Of a DNA stretch of 64,000 nt, positions 1 through 14,000 are shown one piece after another. Under the pieces are notes generated by a model, which saw nothing but the letters and a program-made list of their open reading frames with translations, searched no databases and was not told where the DNA came from. Positions within the stretch are counted from its first letter, which is position 1; each line of letters opens with the position of its first letter. Both the position numbers and the translations under genes were made by a program. The stretch lies in contig NC_088302.1 of assembly GCF_032854445.1 (NCBI RefSeq), forward strand, positions 9,419,338 to 9,483,337, given 5' to 3'. Source of the DNA: Liolophura sinensis (lineage: Eukaryota > Mollusca > Polyplacophora > Chitonida > Chitonidae).

Positions 1-704
1 AGAGCCTTGTCAAAGCAGCTGTTAATTATGCGGAATGCTTGGCACAAAACAACTCAGTCAAGACACAGCCTTATGTACATGCACAGTATTTTTTAACCTC
101 AACATTAATTGTAAATACTTCAATCAAAAATCAGGTTGTTGAAGTGTGAAAAAATGATTGTTCCTACACCCATGAGGTTAGGCATACTTTGCTTCCTCCC
201 CACCAAGGCACTGCCCTCATTGTCGCTCAAGTGGGTTTGTTATTTCTCACACCTGACCCGTCCTACATGCTACAACAAGAAATGGTACTGTAGAGGTCTG
301 AATTATCATGATTACATGCACATGTAGCTCAGGCTAAAATCAGTCTTCAGCATATGTCCATGCAGGTCATGATTTAATAAGGGTAATGGCATGTTTGAGT
401 AACCTGAATAATAATGCAAGAGCCATGAGATTTTGCAAGTTTTAGTTGTGGTATTAACAGACTGCAAGAAGACCTATCACTTAACTCTGAACTCACGAGT
501 TATGTTATTAAACAGATAGTGGAAGGTAAAGCTTTCTCCTTCTGTATGTGTCTACTAAGTATTTGAAAGATTTTTATGCTGGTATGCATAGGCGTCAAAA
601 AAAGAGAATAAGAAGGAAGTACAAGAGTCATCCAGTGCATATCCAGGGATAAGTGAAATACTTTCTCACAGTCTGCTACCGCTAATTTGTAAAATTCTCT
701 ATTT

Positions 705-815
705 TTCCCGGGCTCTGCCCGGTTTCCTCCACCATAATGCTGGCCGATATCATATAATTGAAATATTCTTGAGTACGGCATAAAACACCAATCAGAATCA
801 AAATAAATAAATAAA
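705..815 (+). mobile_element. SINE type 1, 3' fragment
   Basis: This is the 3' half of the commonest SINE in the window. It has the CCACCATAATGCTGG block, the 'ATTCTTGAGTACGGC' block, 'AAACACCAATCA' and an A-rich tail of AATAAATAAA type. The tRNA-like head is missing, as expected of 5'-truncated retroposed copies. Confidence 0.75.
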
Positions 816-894
816 ATTCTGTGATTGTTGCAAGATTTCTGTAAACTTCGAATAAGGTGCATTGTCCTGCTCACTTGTCTATATACATGTAGCC

Positions 895-1215
895 TACTAT
901 GTAGTACATATATAGGCCTTCCGTTCTAGAAAAGAAGGGATATTCTATAAAACAGCATACTGTGGAGCAGCACATGTATAGGGCTACCACTCAAAAAAGA
1001 ATGGGATATTTATATAAACAGCCTTCTATGGAGCAGCGCATATATAAATCTACTGTTCAAAAAAGAAGGGGATATTCTATATAAACGGCCTACTATGGAA
1101 TAGCACATGGATAGGCCAGCTATTAAACAAAAGAAAGGGATATTCTCTATGAATAAGCTACCATGCAGCAGCACATTCAAAAAGAAAAGGGATATTATAT
1201 GTAAACATGTCACAG
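895..1215. repeat. Minisatellite, about 68-bp unit, about 5 copies
   Basis: Diverged tandem copies each contain 'GGGATATTCTATA'-like and 'AGCAGCACAT'-like blocks at about 68-bp spacing. Open frames across it are by-products of the repeat and are not called as genes. Confidence 0.75.
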
Positions 1216-1257
1216 CTATTATTATTCAATATGATTAATTTTATTGCAACCTGGGGA

Positions 1258-1384
1258 TTTCTCATCCAGTCTGTGGGTTTCTCCTGGGCTCTGCTGGTTT
1301 CTTCCAATCATAATGCTGGCGGCTGTTGTTGAAGTGAAATATTCTTGAGTATGGCATAAAACGCCAATCAGGTAAATAAAAAGA
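1258..1384 (+). mobile_element. SINE type 1, 3' fragment
   Basis: A second 5'-truncated copy of the same SINE, with the CATAATGCTGG block, 'ATTCTTGAGTATGGC' and 'AAACGCCAATCA', ending in an AAATAAA tail. The stretch from here to about 1900 holds no gene I can support. Confidence 0.7.
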
Positions 1385-2049
1385 TTAATTTGATGAAATA
1401 ACGCTGGGACATCTGATAAAAGAAACACACTTTTTTGTCGTAATTTAATCAGTCAGATATATGAAAACTGATAACTCTGACTGAAAGTTTTGAAATGCCA
1501 GATCCCCTCCCAGATCCATTTGGCTATCATCATGGTAAACAACCTAGCTGTATTCCTCATATGACTATTCAAATTTAACGGCAATCATGTTTTTGAATAA
1601 TGTTAAAATGAACTGGAATAACCCCCGACTTTTTTAATAGCAGACTGTATTACAATCTCGAAATTCTACATCTTGAAAACATGTGGTGGTCATGCATGAA
1701 TTTATTCATTAGTTATTATTTATACAACAATTACATGTACTGCATAGAAAAGAGATTTGAAGATTATACATGTGTTTGCATGTTACACGAAGTTAAAAAT
1801 GTGCTGATGTCGTTCAGGGGGGGATAACTCTTTTGGCGCATATTTGTGCATACAAAGCTATTGTCCTTGGAGGTAGGAAAGAACTTGCCGTGAGAGGGCG
1901 CTAGAAGGTGATTTCCTGTCAACGGCAAAATGGCGTTTTGTGTTCGCTCACTTTGCCGTAACTAGGTAATGATAAAGTTTCAAAAATTCACGTCCAAAGC
2001 TTTTCACACATTTAATCGATGTAAGAGAACAATGTAATTATTCGATCAT

Positions 2050-2215
2050 CAGATTACACTTGTTTTGGGGCTTCCTAAGGTGAGAACAAATGAGAATTCA
2101 TATTTTGGGGGGCATTGTTTACAAGCTGTCAGTTTCATCGAGTTTGATTAGAGAAGTCGTCTGCTCGAAGTGTTGCGTGATCTAAGAGACGAGATATTTG
2201 CTCTGCCAAACCGAG
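2050..2215 (+). other. Possible non-coding first exon of TTLL13
   Basis: A strong splice donor (CCGAG then GTAAGTGTG) begins at 2216. The next good acceptor on this strand that leads to the TTLL13 start is at 4964. The exon start is not determined; a slightly more G/C-rich stretch from about 1860 may hold the promoter. The call rests only on the donor and position. The intron between (2216-4964) is AT-rich with no coding signal. Confidence 0.35.
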
Positions 2216-4964
2216 GTAAGTGTGATCTACTTGAATTAATTGTTTGTTTCTTTTTATATTTCTTAGTGTTGCCTGTACAGCCATTGATGACATGACATGT
2301 ACAAGACTGTAGGCAAATAAATGGTTGCAGTAACTCCCAACATGTGCAGACGAGAACGCGTGAAGCAAACATTGTCAAGATCAGATCGAATGAGTTATGA
2401 CTATAATATTGATAAACATACTTATGAAGCATGTTAACTCCAGATAACCAAACGCTCTAATTTTAGCTGTCACAACAATTATACATTATGTATCAATATC
2501 TTAATCTTATCCTGTACATTTTTTTTCAACTGTTTCTGAAAGGAGATCGTAGAGAATAGTGCTGTTATACTGTTGCACATTATAACCCATAGAATGCCTT
2601 TATTCTGTTTATTTATATATAAAAAAGAATATTTGAGTGGTGTATAACATTATACTCAAGAATTACATTATGTTTACATCATTACATATGTACCTGTATC
2701 AATTAGAGTTGTTAGACTTTTTTCTTGCATCTTTTTCTTCCTATTTATTCACTGCAATGCCATAGTCATGCAAACACCCCCAAAATGTTTTAAAATCTCA
2801 GTACATGAACATGTATTTCATCAAAAATTGGAACATTTTCCTCCTGTTATCTTCAGGCCTACCATGGTATGTATGTTTACAGATTCATATTTCGGTTAAT
2901 ATCTGCATACATTTATTTTGTTATTTATGAGTATAAATAACAAAATAATAACATACTGTCAAGTCTCAAGATTAATTAAATAAATTAAATTTACATGTAC
3001 TGCGAAATGGAAAATTGAAAACCTTCAATGTTAGCATGTCTTTGTGCAGAGAATTGCATGCTCAGGCCTGGGTCAGTAATAATTTATGACCCTAGCTTGC
3101 TCTTAACAGCATGGGCAACAGTTAAGCCTCATGTAGCTTATGTATTATTACTGAGCCAACTTGTTAATACACTTGTACAGGCTTGATGTATTGGAGTAGG
3201 TCCATATGTCTAGTGTTAATCAGAAAAGGTCACTGACAAGGTTTATAGCTGGTCGGTTAAACAATGGCATTTACAAGGTGAACTGGGACATGGAGGAAAA
3301 AGTGATAGTTAATACATGTTAACAGGGCCATAGGGTCAGGTGCATGTGGTGTGTGAAAGTTGTGAAGAGCCTTTCGTTTAAGTTGACTTGCCCTTTATTG
3401 TGTTACAGTACACAATGTACATAACATGTATGTTGCAAATGCCAAGGTCATTATTTAAGATCTGGCGTGTATATGTAGGTGGATCGCTCAGGCCCACTTT
3501 GTATCATGTGCCATTAACAAGTTTAGGTATGTAAATGGTAATGTTCCAATCATATATTCTCCCTGACTTTGCCAAGGTTAATAAATTCCTTATCTTTTTC
3601 TTCTCATGACTATCCATAGATACACGCACAATGGTCCTCCCCTACATTTAGACCATTGGTAAAGGCAGAAAGAAAGCCCTTAAAAGTAACTTGGTAAAGG
3701 TCAGCAGTTTACCCTAGGCACTTCCGTTTCTTCCACCAATAAAAACATATGCAATCCAAGAGAGTTTTGCGGTTGGAACGTGAAATTGCTTTCTCAAATG
3801 TTTGCACGTAATCATTTTTATCAGATGCTCTGCAACATGTTTTCTTTATGCCACGGATGTCAGTGTTATAATAAAACCTGACCAGTAGCAATCGATGGAT
3901 AAGTGAGGTACTGTAGCAATCACTATTAATTTGTTTAATTCTTGATCAGAGCCTGGTAACTACATCTGAAATGCATTTACAGTGTATATAATTAAGTGAA
4001 ACAGGTTTTCAGTAAGTTGTAGTTTTCCTGATGCTACTGTAGGATGTGCTATATACATGCACAATTGCTTGCTTGGTGCAAATATTTCTCTATCCAGAAT
4101 TTCCAGTTCTATGGTGAAAACAGTACACTGTAAGTAATTGTTTTGTTGTGTGAAGGTACACTCTTACATGTAAGTGGAATATTGGATTTCCTGGAGAATT
4201 CTGCAATGCTTTTGTGACACATTTATCCAGCCAGTTTTATCTCCTCTGGGAAACAGTGTTTATGGTGTAGAATCTTCAATCACTAAGAACTAGACGTGCA
4301 CAAACAGTTGTAGGTGTCATTTGTAGTCTCTTTGTCACAGTTGATGTCTGTGTTTCTTCTGTAGTCAAAGTTTCTCATGGGAAATTGGTTTCTTTCTACA
4401 TGTACATGTACATACAATGTAGACAAACATAGTGAAGAAAACTTGACCAAACAAAATACTACACTCACAGATTTCTCTGGCTGTATATATTGACTTCAGC
4501 AATTTTTTTATTATGACACATCGTTTTTCAGTTTTGGCATACATCTTTCTTGGCAGATATACAAGCCACATTGTCTGTGGAATTTGTGGCCTCATTTTGG
4601 AAGATTTGTATTTTAGTAGTGTCTTGTTACTCACAATTACATTTACATGTACATTGAATTAATAGGGAATGTTTTGTAATGAATCGTTTATAAATTTCTG
4701 ATGTGTCTTTCATGAATTAGACTGTTAGATCATGCATGACTAAAAATTTGTTGTAAACTTGTACTCTCATAGCACAAGGGCATTTGTGATAGAAATGTAC
4801 TATATACATATATATACAACAGTTTTCTCCATATGATTCTAAAGGATTATTACAGACTTTTATTCCCTTAACTTCATGCTTAGTACCAATACATGTATGT
4901 GCTTGTGCATCCTTATATAACAAAGGAGAAAATTAAATATTGGAATGTTTTTTGTTTGTTGCAG

Positions 4965-4988
4965 ATGCTGGTGCACTATCTGAAGTGA
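4965..4988 (+). other. Short uORF in the TTLL13 5' leader
   Basis: The leader exon starts directly with an ATG after the acceptor (TTTGTTTGTTGCAG). It encodes seven residues and a TGA, 30 bases before the TTLL13 start. It could lower initiation at the main start; that is inference. Confidence 0.4.
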
Positions 4989-5018
4989 CTACTTGCTTTG
5001 TAACTGAGATCAGCCAGC

Positions 5019-8000
5019 ATGGCGTCCCTGTCACGACCACGCAGTCACAGGCACATAGCAGAAGAGGTGAGTTCTGACAGCTCCAGTTCTGACAGCGAGG
5101 ACAGTGACTGGGAGCCAGACACGGGACACCATGCCCCTCTGGTAATTGACGAGGAGCTGACCAGTGCTAACCAGCTGACCCTTGTGGATGAGGAAGCTGG
5201 CTCTGTTCTGATCCACCCCACTATTGATGAGGGCGAAGGGGAAGAGGAGGGAGAGGCAGAGATTGCTGACACAGGTGTGTGATAAAGATAATGTATATAA
5301 AAAATTTGTGGTACTACATGTACAAAGCAGGCAAATAGCACTTTGCGACAATTGTATGGTATTGTTACTGCCACATGGTATTGTGTGACAGCTATAATGT
5401 GCATGTACTATACTGCTGCTCTGACATACTGCAAGATTCATTAGAGCATAGTACCTTCGGGGCCACTGACACTCATATCTATTTGAAATGTCCACACATT
5501 ACCGAGCAGTACTGCATGGTTCGTAACCATACAATAATGTGAGCATGGTGAGGTTACAGCTGTGCTACATGTTTTATGAAGTGATTTAGTTTAAATTTTA
5601 TTTGATCGAAAAGACCCAGAGACATATACAGTCACTAAGTATGTAGATACAGCTGTATCATTTTCCTACCTGTAAAGTTAGAACACTGTAAAGATACAAA
5701 GTAGATGTACATGTATATAAACTATGGTACTACATGTATTAAGGTATTACCCCCCATATGCTTTGTTTTTAAAATTTACTGTTGTCCAAATTATCCCATC
5801 CCAAACATGCATTAGGACTAAACTGTTGTTTTCCCTCTCCTTTTCTGCAGGACAAGAAGAAATTGAAGGTGAAGCTGACATAGATGACAGAGCCCAGAGA
5901 TTAGTTACGCCTGTTAGTAAGAAAGAGACACAGGACGATGCCGATAAAAGTAAAAAGAAAAAGAAGAAAAAACGAAAGTGAGTGTATGTATGTATACTCA
6001 CACACTCAATCGATGTCTTGTGGAACATGTATCAGCCTTTTAAATAGTCACGTAAGCACTCCCCTATAAAAAATTCTCAGTTCAGTTATTATTTTTCCAT
6101 AACGTTTCTAGTTTTGGTTCTGCAACTACTTTCACTAGCTCCATTGTTTATCCTGCACTGTCCTCAGTTATCGCTACATGTATACTCCACATAACAAAAA
6201 GTTTCCTGTGATCTACAGGTAATTCCTAATTCATATCACTTCATTATCCATGAATAATAAAGACCCTACCAATACATTTAGGCAAACAATTTGAAAAATA
6301 ATTTCATGTTTGTATGTGAATCCGTGTATACATTCACAGTGCTTTAAATGTCCAATGCCTGTGACATAATAACAGAATTTATCTACAAAAATCATGTGAC
6401 ATAATGTCACTTTTTAGCAACATGTGACAAAAAGCAAACTTAGTCTATCTGAACATCAAAATTTTAAATTGCCATTTTTTTTGTCACCTACCTGTAGTTA
6501 TAAATAATGTCACTGGTAACATGATGACATTGCTAAATTGGGTCTTGTCTGTGATGTGAGTAGATTCAACAAAGCTGTTATGCCAAAGGCAAAGTGGAAA
6601 ACATCATGTCACGAAATGTTACAGCTTCTGCCAGATGTTAATATCTGATTAGATCTACATTTAACGTATGCTTACTGTTATTTATTTCATGTATGTTTCA
6701 GAATCTATTACATCTGTCTGACGAACTGCAAGTATGATGTTGGTAAGTTTCCAGAGAGGTTATTTTCAAGGAACATGTACTTGTGCACTCCTCACTATTT
6801 GTAAAAGCTGTCTTTGGTTTGTTCTCCTGTATGGTGGCTGTTTTTGTAATCAAACAGAAGAGATTTAATAAAGTACAGGGGCCTCTGTGGCTCAGTTGGT
6901 TAGCGCGCTAGCGCAGCATAATGACCCAGGAGTTTCTCACCAATCCAGTCACTGTAAGTTCAAGTCCAGCTCATGCTGACTTCCTCTCTGGCTGTTAGTG
7001 GGAAGGTGTGCCAGCAACGTGCAGATGGTCGTGGGTTTCCCCCAGGCTCTGCCCGGTTTCCTGCCACCATAATGCTGGCCACTGTCCTATAAGCAAAATA
7101 TTCTTGAGTATGGCATAAAACACCAATCAAAAAAAAAAAAAATAAATAAATAAATTATTTATTTATTAATAAATAAAGTACAAACACCCTGTCTATAATG
7201 ACACACAGTGCACAACACATTATTAAAAAGAAAGCAAACATTCTTTCATCACTCTTTAATGATCACACCCAAATAATGATGGTACTTGCACATGTGTGAA
7301 GTACGTCTTATTTTTGCTTTTTTATACCTGGAAGCAGTCTAATTTCCATGACAACATATATCATGACCACTTGAAAAGTACACAACATAAAACGGCTTAT
7401 TTCATGAAAGCATCAGCAGCAGCATTAGTTGAGAACAAATTTTGTAATTTACATGAACTATGCCATCACAGGAGACATTGTGACATGTAGAGAAACTGTG
7501 TCTTGTTAGCTTAAATTACTGTACAGTACTAAAGTTTTCTGTGCATTTGTTGCTTCCCCCAGTGAGGAAAATGAGCCGCAGGTTTGGATTCCGTGAGGTT
7601 GGTGATGACGAGGACTGGACACTGTTCTGGACAGATTACTCTGTGGCGCTGGAGAGAGTGATGGAGATGAAGAGATATCAGGTCAGTACACATCATCTTC
7701 GCACAGACTGTGCTTTTAAAGGACAAGACAACAAATAATGTATTGTTATTCAGGAAGAATAGTGAACACAGACATATTTTTCTGACATGTTCGATATTAA
7801 ATTTTATAAATCAACTTCTAATAAGGAATTCTTACAAGGCCAAGGAATGCGCCATGATAGAGCAACCGGAAACATGGTGTTGCTCCACTTTTACCACTGG
7901 CAAAACAGGGTGAGGGGGACATGAGCAGGAACAGGGACCTTGTCGGGATATAGAAATAACTTATGTCTGATTGGATAAAACTGATAACATGACATCTAGT

Positions 8001-11000
8001 GTTATCAGTCATGTTGTCTCAGTCCATAAATGTGACTTGTTTTATGTTTTCATTCTGACCATACAACCCCTGATGAAACATGTTGTATTTGCCCAAAGCC
8101 TAACGGGATGACAATCGTTTTACTCAGAGAGTGGTTAATATCACATTTTGTGACCACAATAAAACTATTACATGTAATTGTAGCACAAAAAAGGTGGAAA
8201 GAATATATATGTGATGTATTAATTCAGCTAGTATTAATTTTCCTCTGATATTGTTCTAACAACTGTGTTATTGGCACTAAAATTTCCTCACATCAGATAA
8301 ATTATCATGGACTCAGATAGCACTAAAAAAAACATTAATTCTTGGAAATACAGGGTACTTCATGCAAAATGAAACCCTGTAATTTGGAGATGAGAGAATT
8401 AATAATGTTTGGCTCATTTGAATGGCTCATTCGGTTAGCTTGCTAGTGCAGCATAATGACCCAGGAGCCTCTCACCAATGTGGTCGCTGTGAGTTCAAGT
8501 CCACCTCATGCTGACTTCCTCTCCAACCGTAAGTGGGAAGGTCTGACAGCAGCCTGCGCATGGTCGTGCGTTTCCCCAGGGCTGTGCCCGGTTTCCTCCC
8601 ACCATAATGCTGGTTGCCGTCGTATAAGCAAAATATTCTTAAGTGCGGCGTAAAACACCAATCAAATAAATGAATAAATAAATCATTTGAATCGCTGGAA
8701 ATATGTGCACTGAATGGAAATAATATATATACATATCGAGTATCTATTTCAGAAATATGAAATATTTGAATTACATGGTTTAGTTGTACGCTGTTAATAA
8801 AATACAAAGTGTGCTTTCTGTTGGAGATGTAGACATACGATTCTTCAGATATTATTTAATCCAGAATTTATCATTTGTATTTACTATTATTATGTAACTT
8901 TGTAGAAAATCAATCACTTCCCTGGAATGAGTGAGATTTGCCGTAAGGATTTACTGGCACGGAACATGAACAGAATGCACAAACTCTTCCCAAAGGAATA
9001 CAATATCTTCCCCAAAACATGGTGCTTGCCAGCAGAGTAAGTTTGCATGCCTCCAACTGTTCATTTATATACCTTACCCTGTGACATAATCATGAAGAAA
9101 GAATATGGTGTAGGCGTGCAGCAGTTCCCATTTTAAAATTATGTTTAACTAAATCTAAATGTGACTGCATTATAAGCCAGTGTTTTTGAAGCTGACATAG
9201 TTTCACCTTTCTGGGCATTTTCAAGGCGTAAATGGCTACCCTAAGTCTTCAACCTTTTCACATGTGGAAGAGCAACATTCAGTGCAATTTATCCACATTT
9301 ATAGTTTGATTTTGGATTCACAAAAAGTATAATTTTATTGTTATACATAAAATAATGCCTTTGCAGTATGTCTAAATAAACACCTTGCAAACATGTGAAA
9401 ATGATGAAGAAGAATTGCATTGGCTTTTATGTCCATGTTTAAAGTGTAGTTTTCTGCTGTTATGAAGATAACATAAAGAAAATAATACCCTATACATAAA
9501 ACCTTAACTGTTGTTACAAAACTTAATCCTGTATACTCAAGGATAAGGAAAGCATGGGCTGTTAGCCCAGATAATTTTTTTCAACTCGGTCCATTGGTGT
9601 GGAGAAGTTTACGCTAGGGGCCATTAAATTTGCTCAAGTATATACAGTAACAGGTGTTTATATGTACATTTTCAGTCTTTTCAGTCTGTTTGTCATATAC
9701 CAAGACTGAACAAAACATTAAACAAGTTAATGATGCTTTACTGCACCTCTGTGTTGATACTGGGGATGTGTGTATGTTTTCCATGCTCTCTTCTTGTTTA
9801 CACGTATCCATGTTATTAAGTTGCTCGATTTCCCGAGCAACCACCCCAAGCCTCACTGGGCTGTAAGTGATTGTACTCAAATGACATTGCATGCCTATAA
9901 GACATGGCAGGACAATGAATGTTAATTGTTCTGGTGGTGAAAGCCCTTTTTGTTTGTCTAGGAGAAACTGATCTCTTGTGTTTTATTTGTTATTTTCTAC
10001 TCACATTACCTAGCTGATTCAACACTTGCTTAATTATAATGCCTTGGTTAAATGTAGCTACAGATTTATTTATCTGCTGAACTTGGACTGCCTCTGATAA
10101 ATAAACATAAACATGCTACTGAGGCTGGCTTGCCTGAGTGATATTACACAATCCCTTCTGAATGGGAATATCTAAATGCACATAGTCTAGCCATACCATT
10201 TGATCTTTTCCAGATTGTGCTGAAATAATTCCTTTTCATTGTTAATCTCCAGTAGCCTATGGACATGGCTCAGTTTTAGTTGGGAGGTTTGTGCATCACT
10301 GGTGAAGTGGTTTCCTTGGGCTCTGCCTGGTTTCTTCCACCCAGAAACCTGACCAGTGTCATGTATTTATTTATTTATTTGATTGGTGTTTTAAGCCGCA
10401 CTCAAGAATATTTCGCGGCGGCCACCATTATGGTGGGAGGAAACTGGGCAGAGCCCAGGGGAAACCTACGACCGTCCGCAGGTTACTGCAGACGTGTCCC
10501 TCCACCCTGTCATGGAAGCAAAAATTATAATGTACTGCAATGGACACTAACTAAATAAATAAATTAGTTTTGAGGTACACATAATCCATTTTAATTGCAA
10601 AAATAAATTCACTGGTATGATGACTTTGAATTCTCAGTTTGTGGGTAGATACATGTAGTGTTAAAGAGGGGACTTTGTTGCCGAGGTGGTTAGCCTGCAA
10701 GCATAGCACAGTCACCCAGGACCCTCTGACCAATGCATTCCCTTTGGTGTTCCTCTCCGGCCGTAGGTGAGAAGGTCTTTCAGCAACCTGTGGATGGTCA
10801 TGGGTTTCCCTCTTCCCACCATAATACTGTCGTATGAGTGAAATATTCTTGAGTTTTACAGTGATTTCAGCTCGGTTTATACCTCGGTTTGACTTTCTTA
10901 ATTAGTGGTCCATGCTAGTTCCTAGCGGGACACCTCTTGAAATCGTTCGGATTATTATTATTAGTCAACACGTAAAAATTGCATCTATAAAATCTCGAAA

Positions 11001-14000
11001 ACTATTGTATTGATAATGTAAAAAAATCTTCTCCAGAACAGCTAAACCTATCGAGATGAACTTTTCGCGTACTGTTTTTACCCAGATTGTAAAAAGCTTT
11101 TAGTTTGGTATGCAAATAAGACCAAAACTGACCAATGAAATTGGCTCAAAAGTAGGTTAATTTTTAAAACTGCTTAAAATCATAAAACAAACACGTTATC
11201 TGGTGCCCCTTAACATCACGATTATAAATCTGCAAGAATTATATTTGTACTTTGTGTTGTTTTCATGTTGAGACCAAAAAACACCCAAAATTTGACAAAA
11301 CTGTCCTGTAAATAACACGGGAGCTTTGTGCTAAACTGCATGAAACCATAGACTGCATTTTACAGTGGGAACTGGCCTCAGCTCTGCAACAGTGTATTCT
11401 TTCTGTATTTTGTCCTGGGGTATCAGCCAAAGATCAAAGCTGCCTAGTCTTGAGTACTTTGCCAATTATACATGATGCCTGGCTGTCTAGGGTTCAAGTC
11501 CAGTACATGCATTTCCATTTTTTTTCTTGCTTTTTCCCATTGTCATGAACTGTATAGACACCAGGCTACCAGAAGTGGTAAAAGACTAGTAAAGTGGACC
11601 CCGGCAATGCTGTTGGATAACAGCTTTAATTTTTAGTTCTGTTGCCTTTCTGCTTTTTTTACAGTTATGGGGACTTTTTGGCTTACACACGTCAGAAGAA
11701 GAACAAAACCTACATTCTGAAGCCCGAGTCTGGTTGTCAGGGGAAAGGAATCTGGGTGACAAGAAATCCTAAAGATATCAGGCCTAATGAGCACATGATA
11801 TGTCAGCAGTATCTTTCAAAGGTATGATAGTATACATGTAAGCGAGGGATTTCCCATGCTCTAGATTTTTGTTAGTCCTGTATGTAATAGTTACAGCATG
11901 ATAACAGGATCATTCCAGAATATAGTCTTGGATTGGTGGAACCCTGAGAAGACTGTAAATCATGGTGGTCATAGTATGGCTTATTTATCTCTCAACATGC
12001 TGTTAACATTTACTTGATCTTTTAGAATATGTATATGTCCTGCAGAGCAGAAAAAAATCCATGTCTCTAGACCTTTCCAAACTGCTAATCTGTTATATGA
12101 TGTCACAGTGTCTCAATTGCTTTCACTAAAAATGATATGAAAACTTACTTCTCATTGTACTTTTTATTTTTTTTTTTATTTTGACAGCCATTCTTAATTG
12201 ATGGTTTCAAGTTTGACCTTCGGATCTATGTGTTAGTGACATCATGTGATCCATTACGAATATTCGTCTTCAAGGATGGTTTGGCCAGGTTTGCTACATG
12301 CAAATACACAGAGCCAACACATTCTAACCAAGTAAGTTACAACACTGGTTTGTCAAATATGTAGTGATGTGAGATTTTCTTTCAAGCTCTCTCTGGTTTC
12401 CTCCACCTACGAAGCTGATAGTCATATTTTCAACTACACTCTCAAATACTAAACAAATAAGCGAGTGAATTTGATGCATACTGCATGCTGTATAACTAAA
12501 TCCATAGTTACCATTCAGCTGAGTTTACATGCATATCCATCATTTATGTGAATCTGAACGTCACAAGACATAATAAAAGTAAGTTCCCATACAGCTGCAA
12601 TAGTTCAGTCTATATTTAGTTCACTTCAGAGTACCTGTGAGTTTTGTTTTTCAGGAAAATGTCTTCATGCATCTGACCAACTATGCCATCAATAAGCACA
12701 GTGAGGACTTCATCAGGGATGATGAAGCTGGGAGTAAAAGGTAGGTCACATACAGTAATGGTTAATAGACTACATGTACATGTCCTGAGAGGGGCTCACA
12801 TATGTACATGTACATGTAGTTAATAAACCAAATACAATTAGTTACACAGTTATTAGTGCTGGGATACGGACATTTTAGTTCTCTCATATTGGGCGAGTTG
12901 TCAGGGTACGAGAATGTAAGCTAGTCACACTCGTATATTTCCCATAATGCTGCAGGATGTGAGAATATACATGTCCCCCATATGACTGTTGCTATCCAAT
13001 GAAGACTTGTGACTGATGCAGGTCAAATGTACACCCATTTCCAGTTTGGCACTGACTGCGAGATTCTCTCAAGTCCACTGTACATGGGGCATTGGTCATG
13101 TTGGTGGCAGTAAGCAGTCCACAGGGCTGAAAATTACTTAGAGGCAAAGACCTCTAAAAATTGAACCTCTTAAAACTATGCGTAAATATACTTTCATTAA
13201 TGTTTTTTTGTGAATTTGTGAAGATTTTTGTGAAAAGAATTAAGGCATTTAGATATTTGAATTCTAAGGTGGGCTTTATGGACCATGCAATCAGAGCTTA
13301 GGATCTCTGACATTATGGGAAGTTTATCCAACTCTAATCAAGACATTGAGTGTTGGAATAACTCTCTTTGCTTATGAGTAAAATATTACTGAAATAATGT
13401 TCCCAAAACTTCATTCCTTCTGGTGAACATCAGGAAAATAAAGGTGATGTGACTTCAGAGTTCTTAGACACTGCCAGAATGGCTCATAAAGCCCACCATA
13501 GTCTTAAAATATTTCACTGCCTTTCAACACTTTAAAAAATCTGAAATAATGAATGAAAGTATATTTACGCATTGTTTTCAGTTGTCTGTATGGTGAACCT
13601 TACTTCATACTTTAGCTTTCTTTTACTTTAAATTGTCTTGCACAGGGTTGGAGATCACATGCCTTTCACTAGTACTGCATACATCACAAGGCCGTGTTGT
13701 GAATGAAAATGTATGCATCACAATGGGGAATGTTGGCCAAGTCACTTGCCATAGACATGTGGTTCACTCCGGGCACTTTACTTTCCCCCATGTGAAAGTG
13801 ACTGTGTGCTGCCGTGTAGGTGAAATACTCTCAAGTTTGGTACATGATGAAGACCAATCAGTGAAATAAATCTGAACCTGTTCCAGATTTAATTATGTGT
13901 ATTTTTATATGGTGAGATGGAGATTTTAACAGAAAACAATTATGGCATGGTGTACCTTGTGTTCTTTTTCCAGACGCATCACAACTATAAACAGCTACTT

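Noticed and set aside
5031-5495. 154-codon minus-strand open frame
   Set aside because: It is opposite the first coding exon of TTLL13 and starts in intron sequence; a shadow frame.
6885-6965. tRNA gene
   Set aside because: A- and B-box-like sequences are present but there is no cloverleaf with proper acceptor stem, and the sequence continues into a SINE body seen many times.
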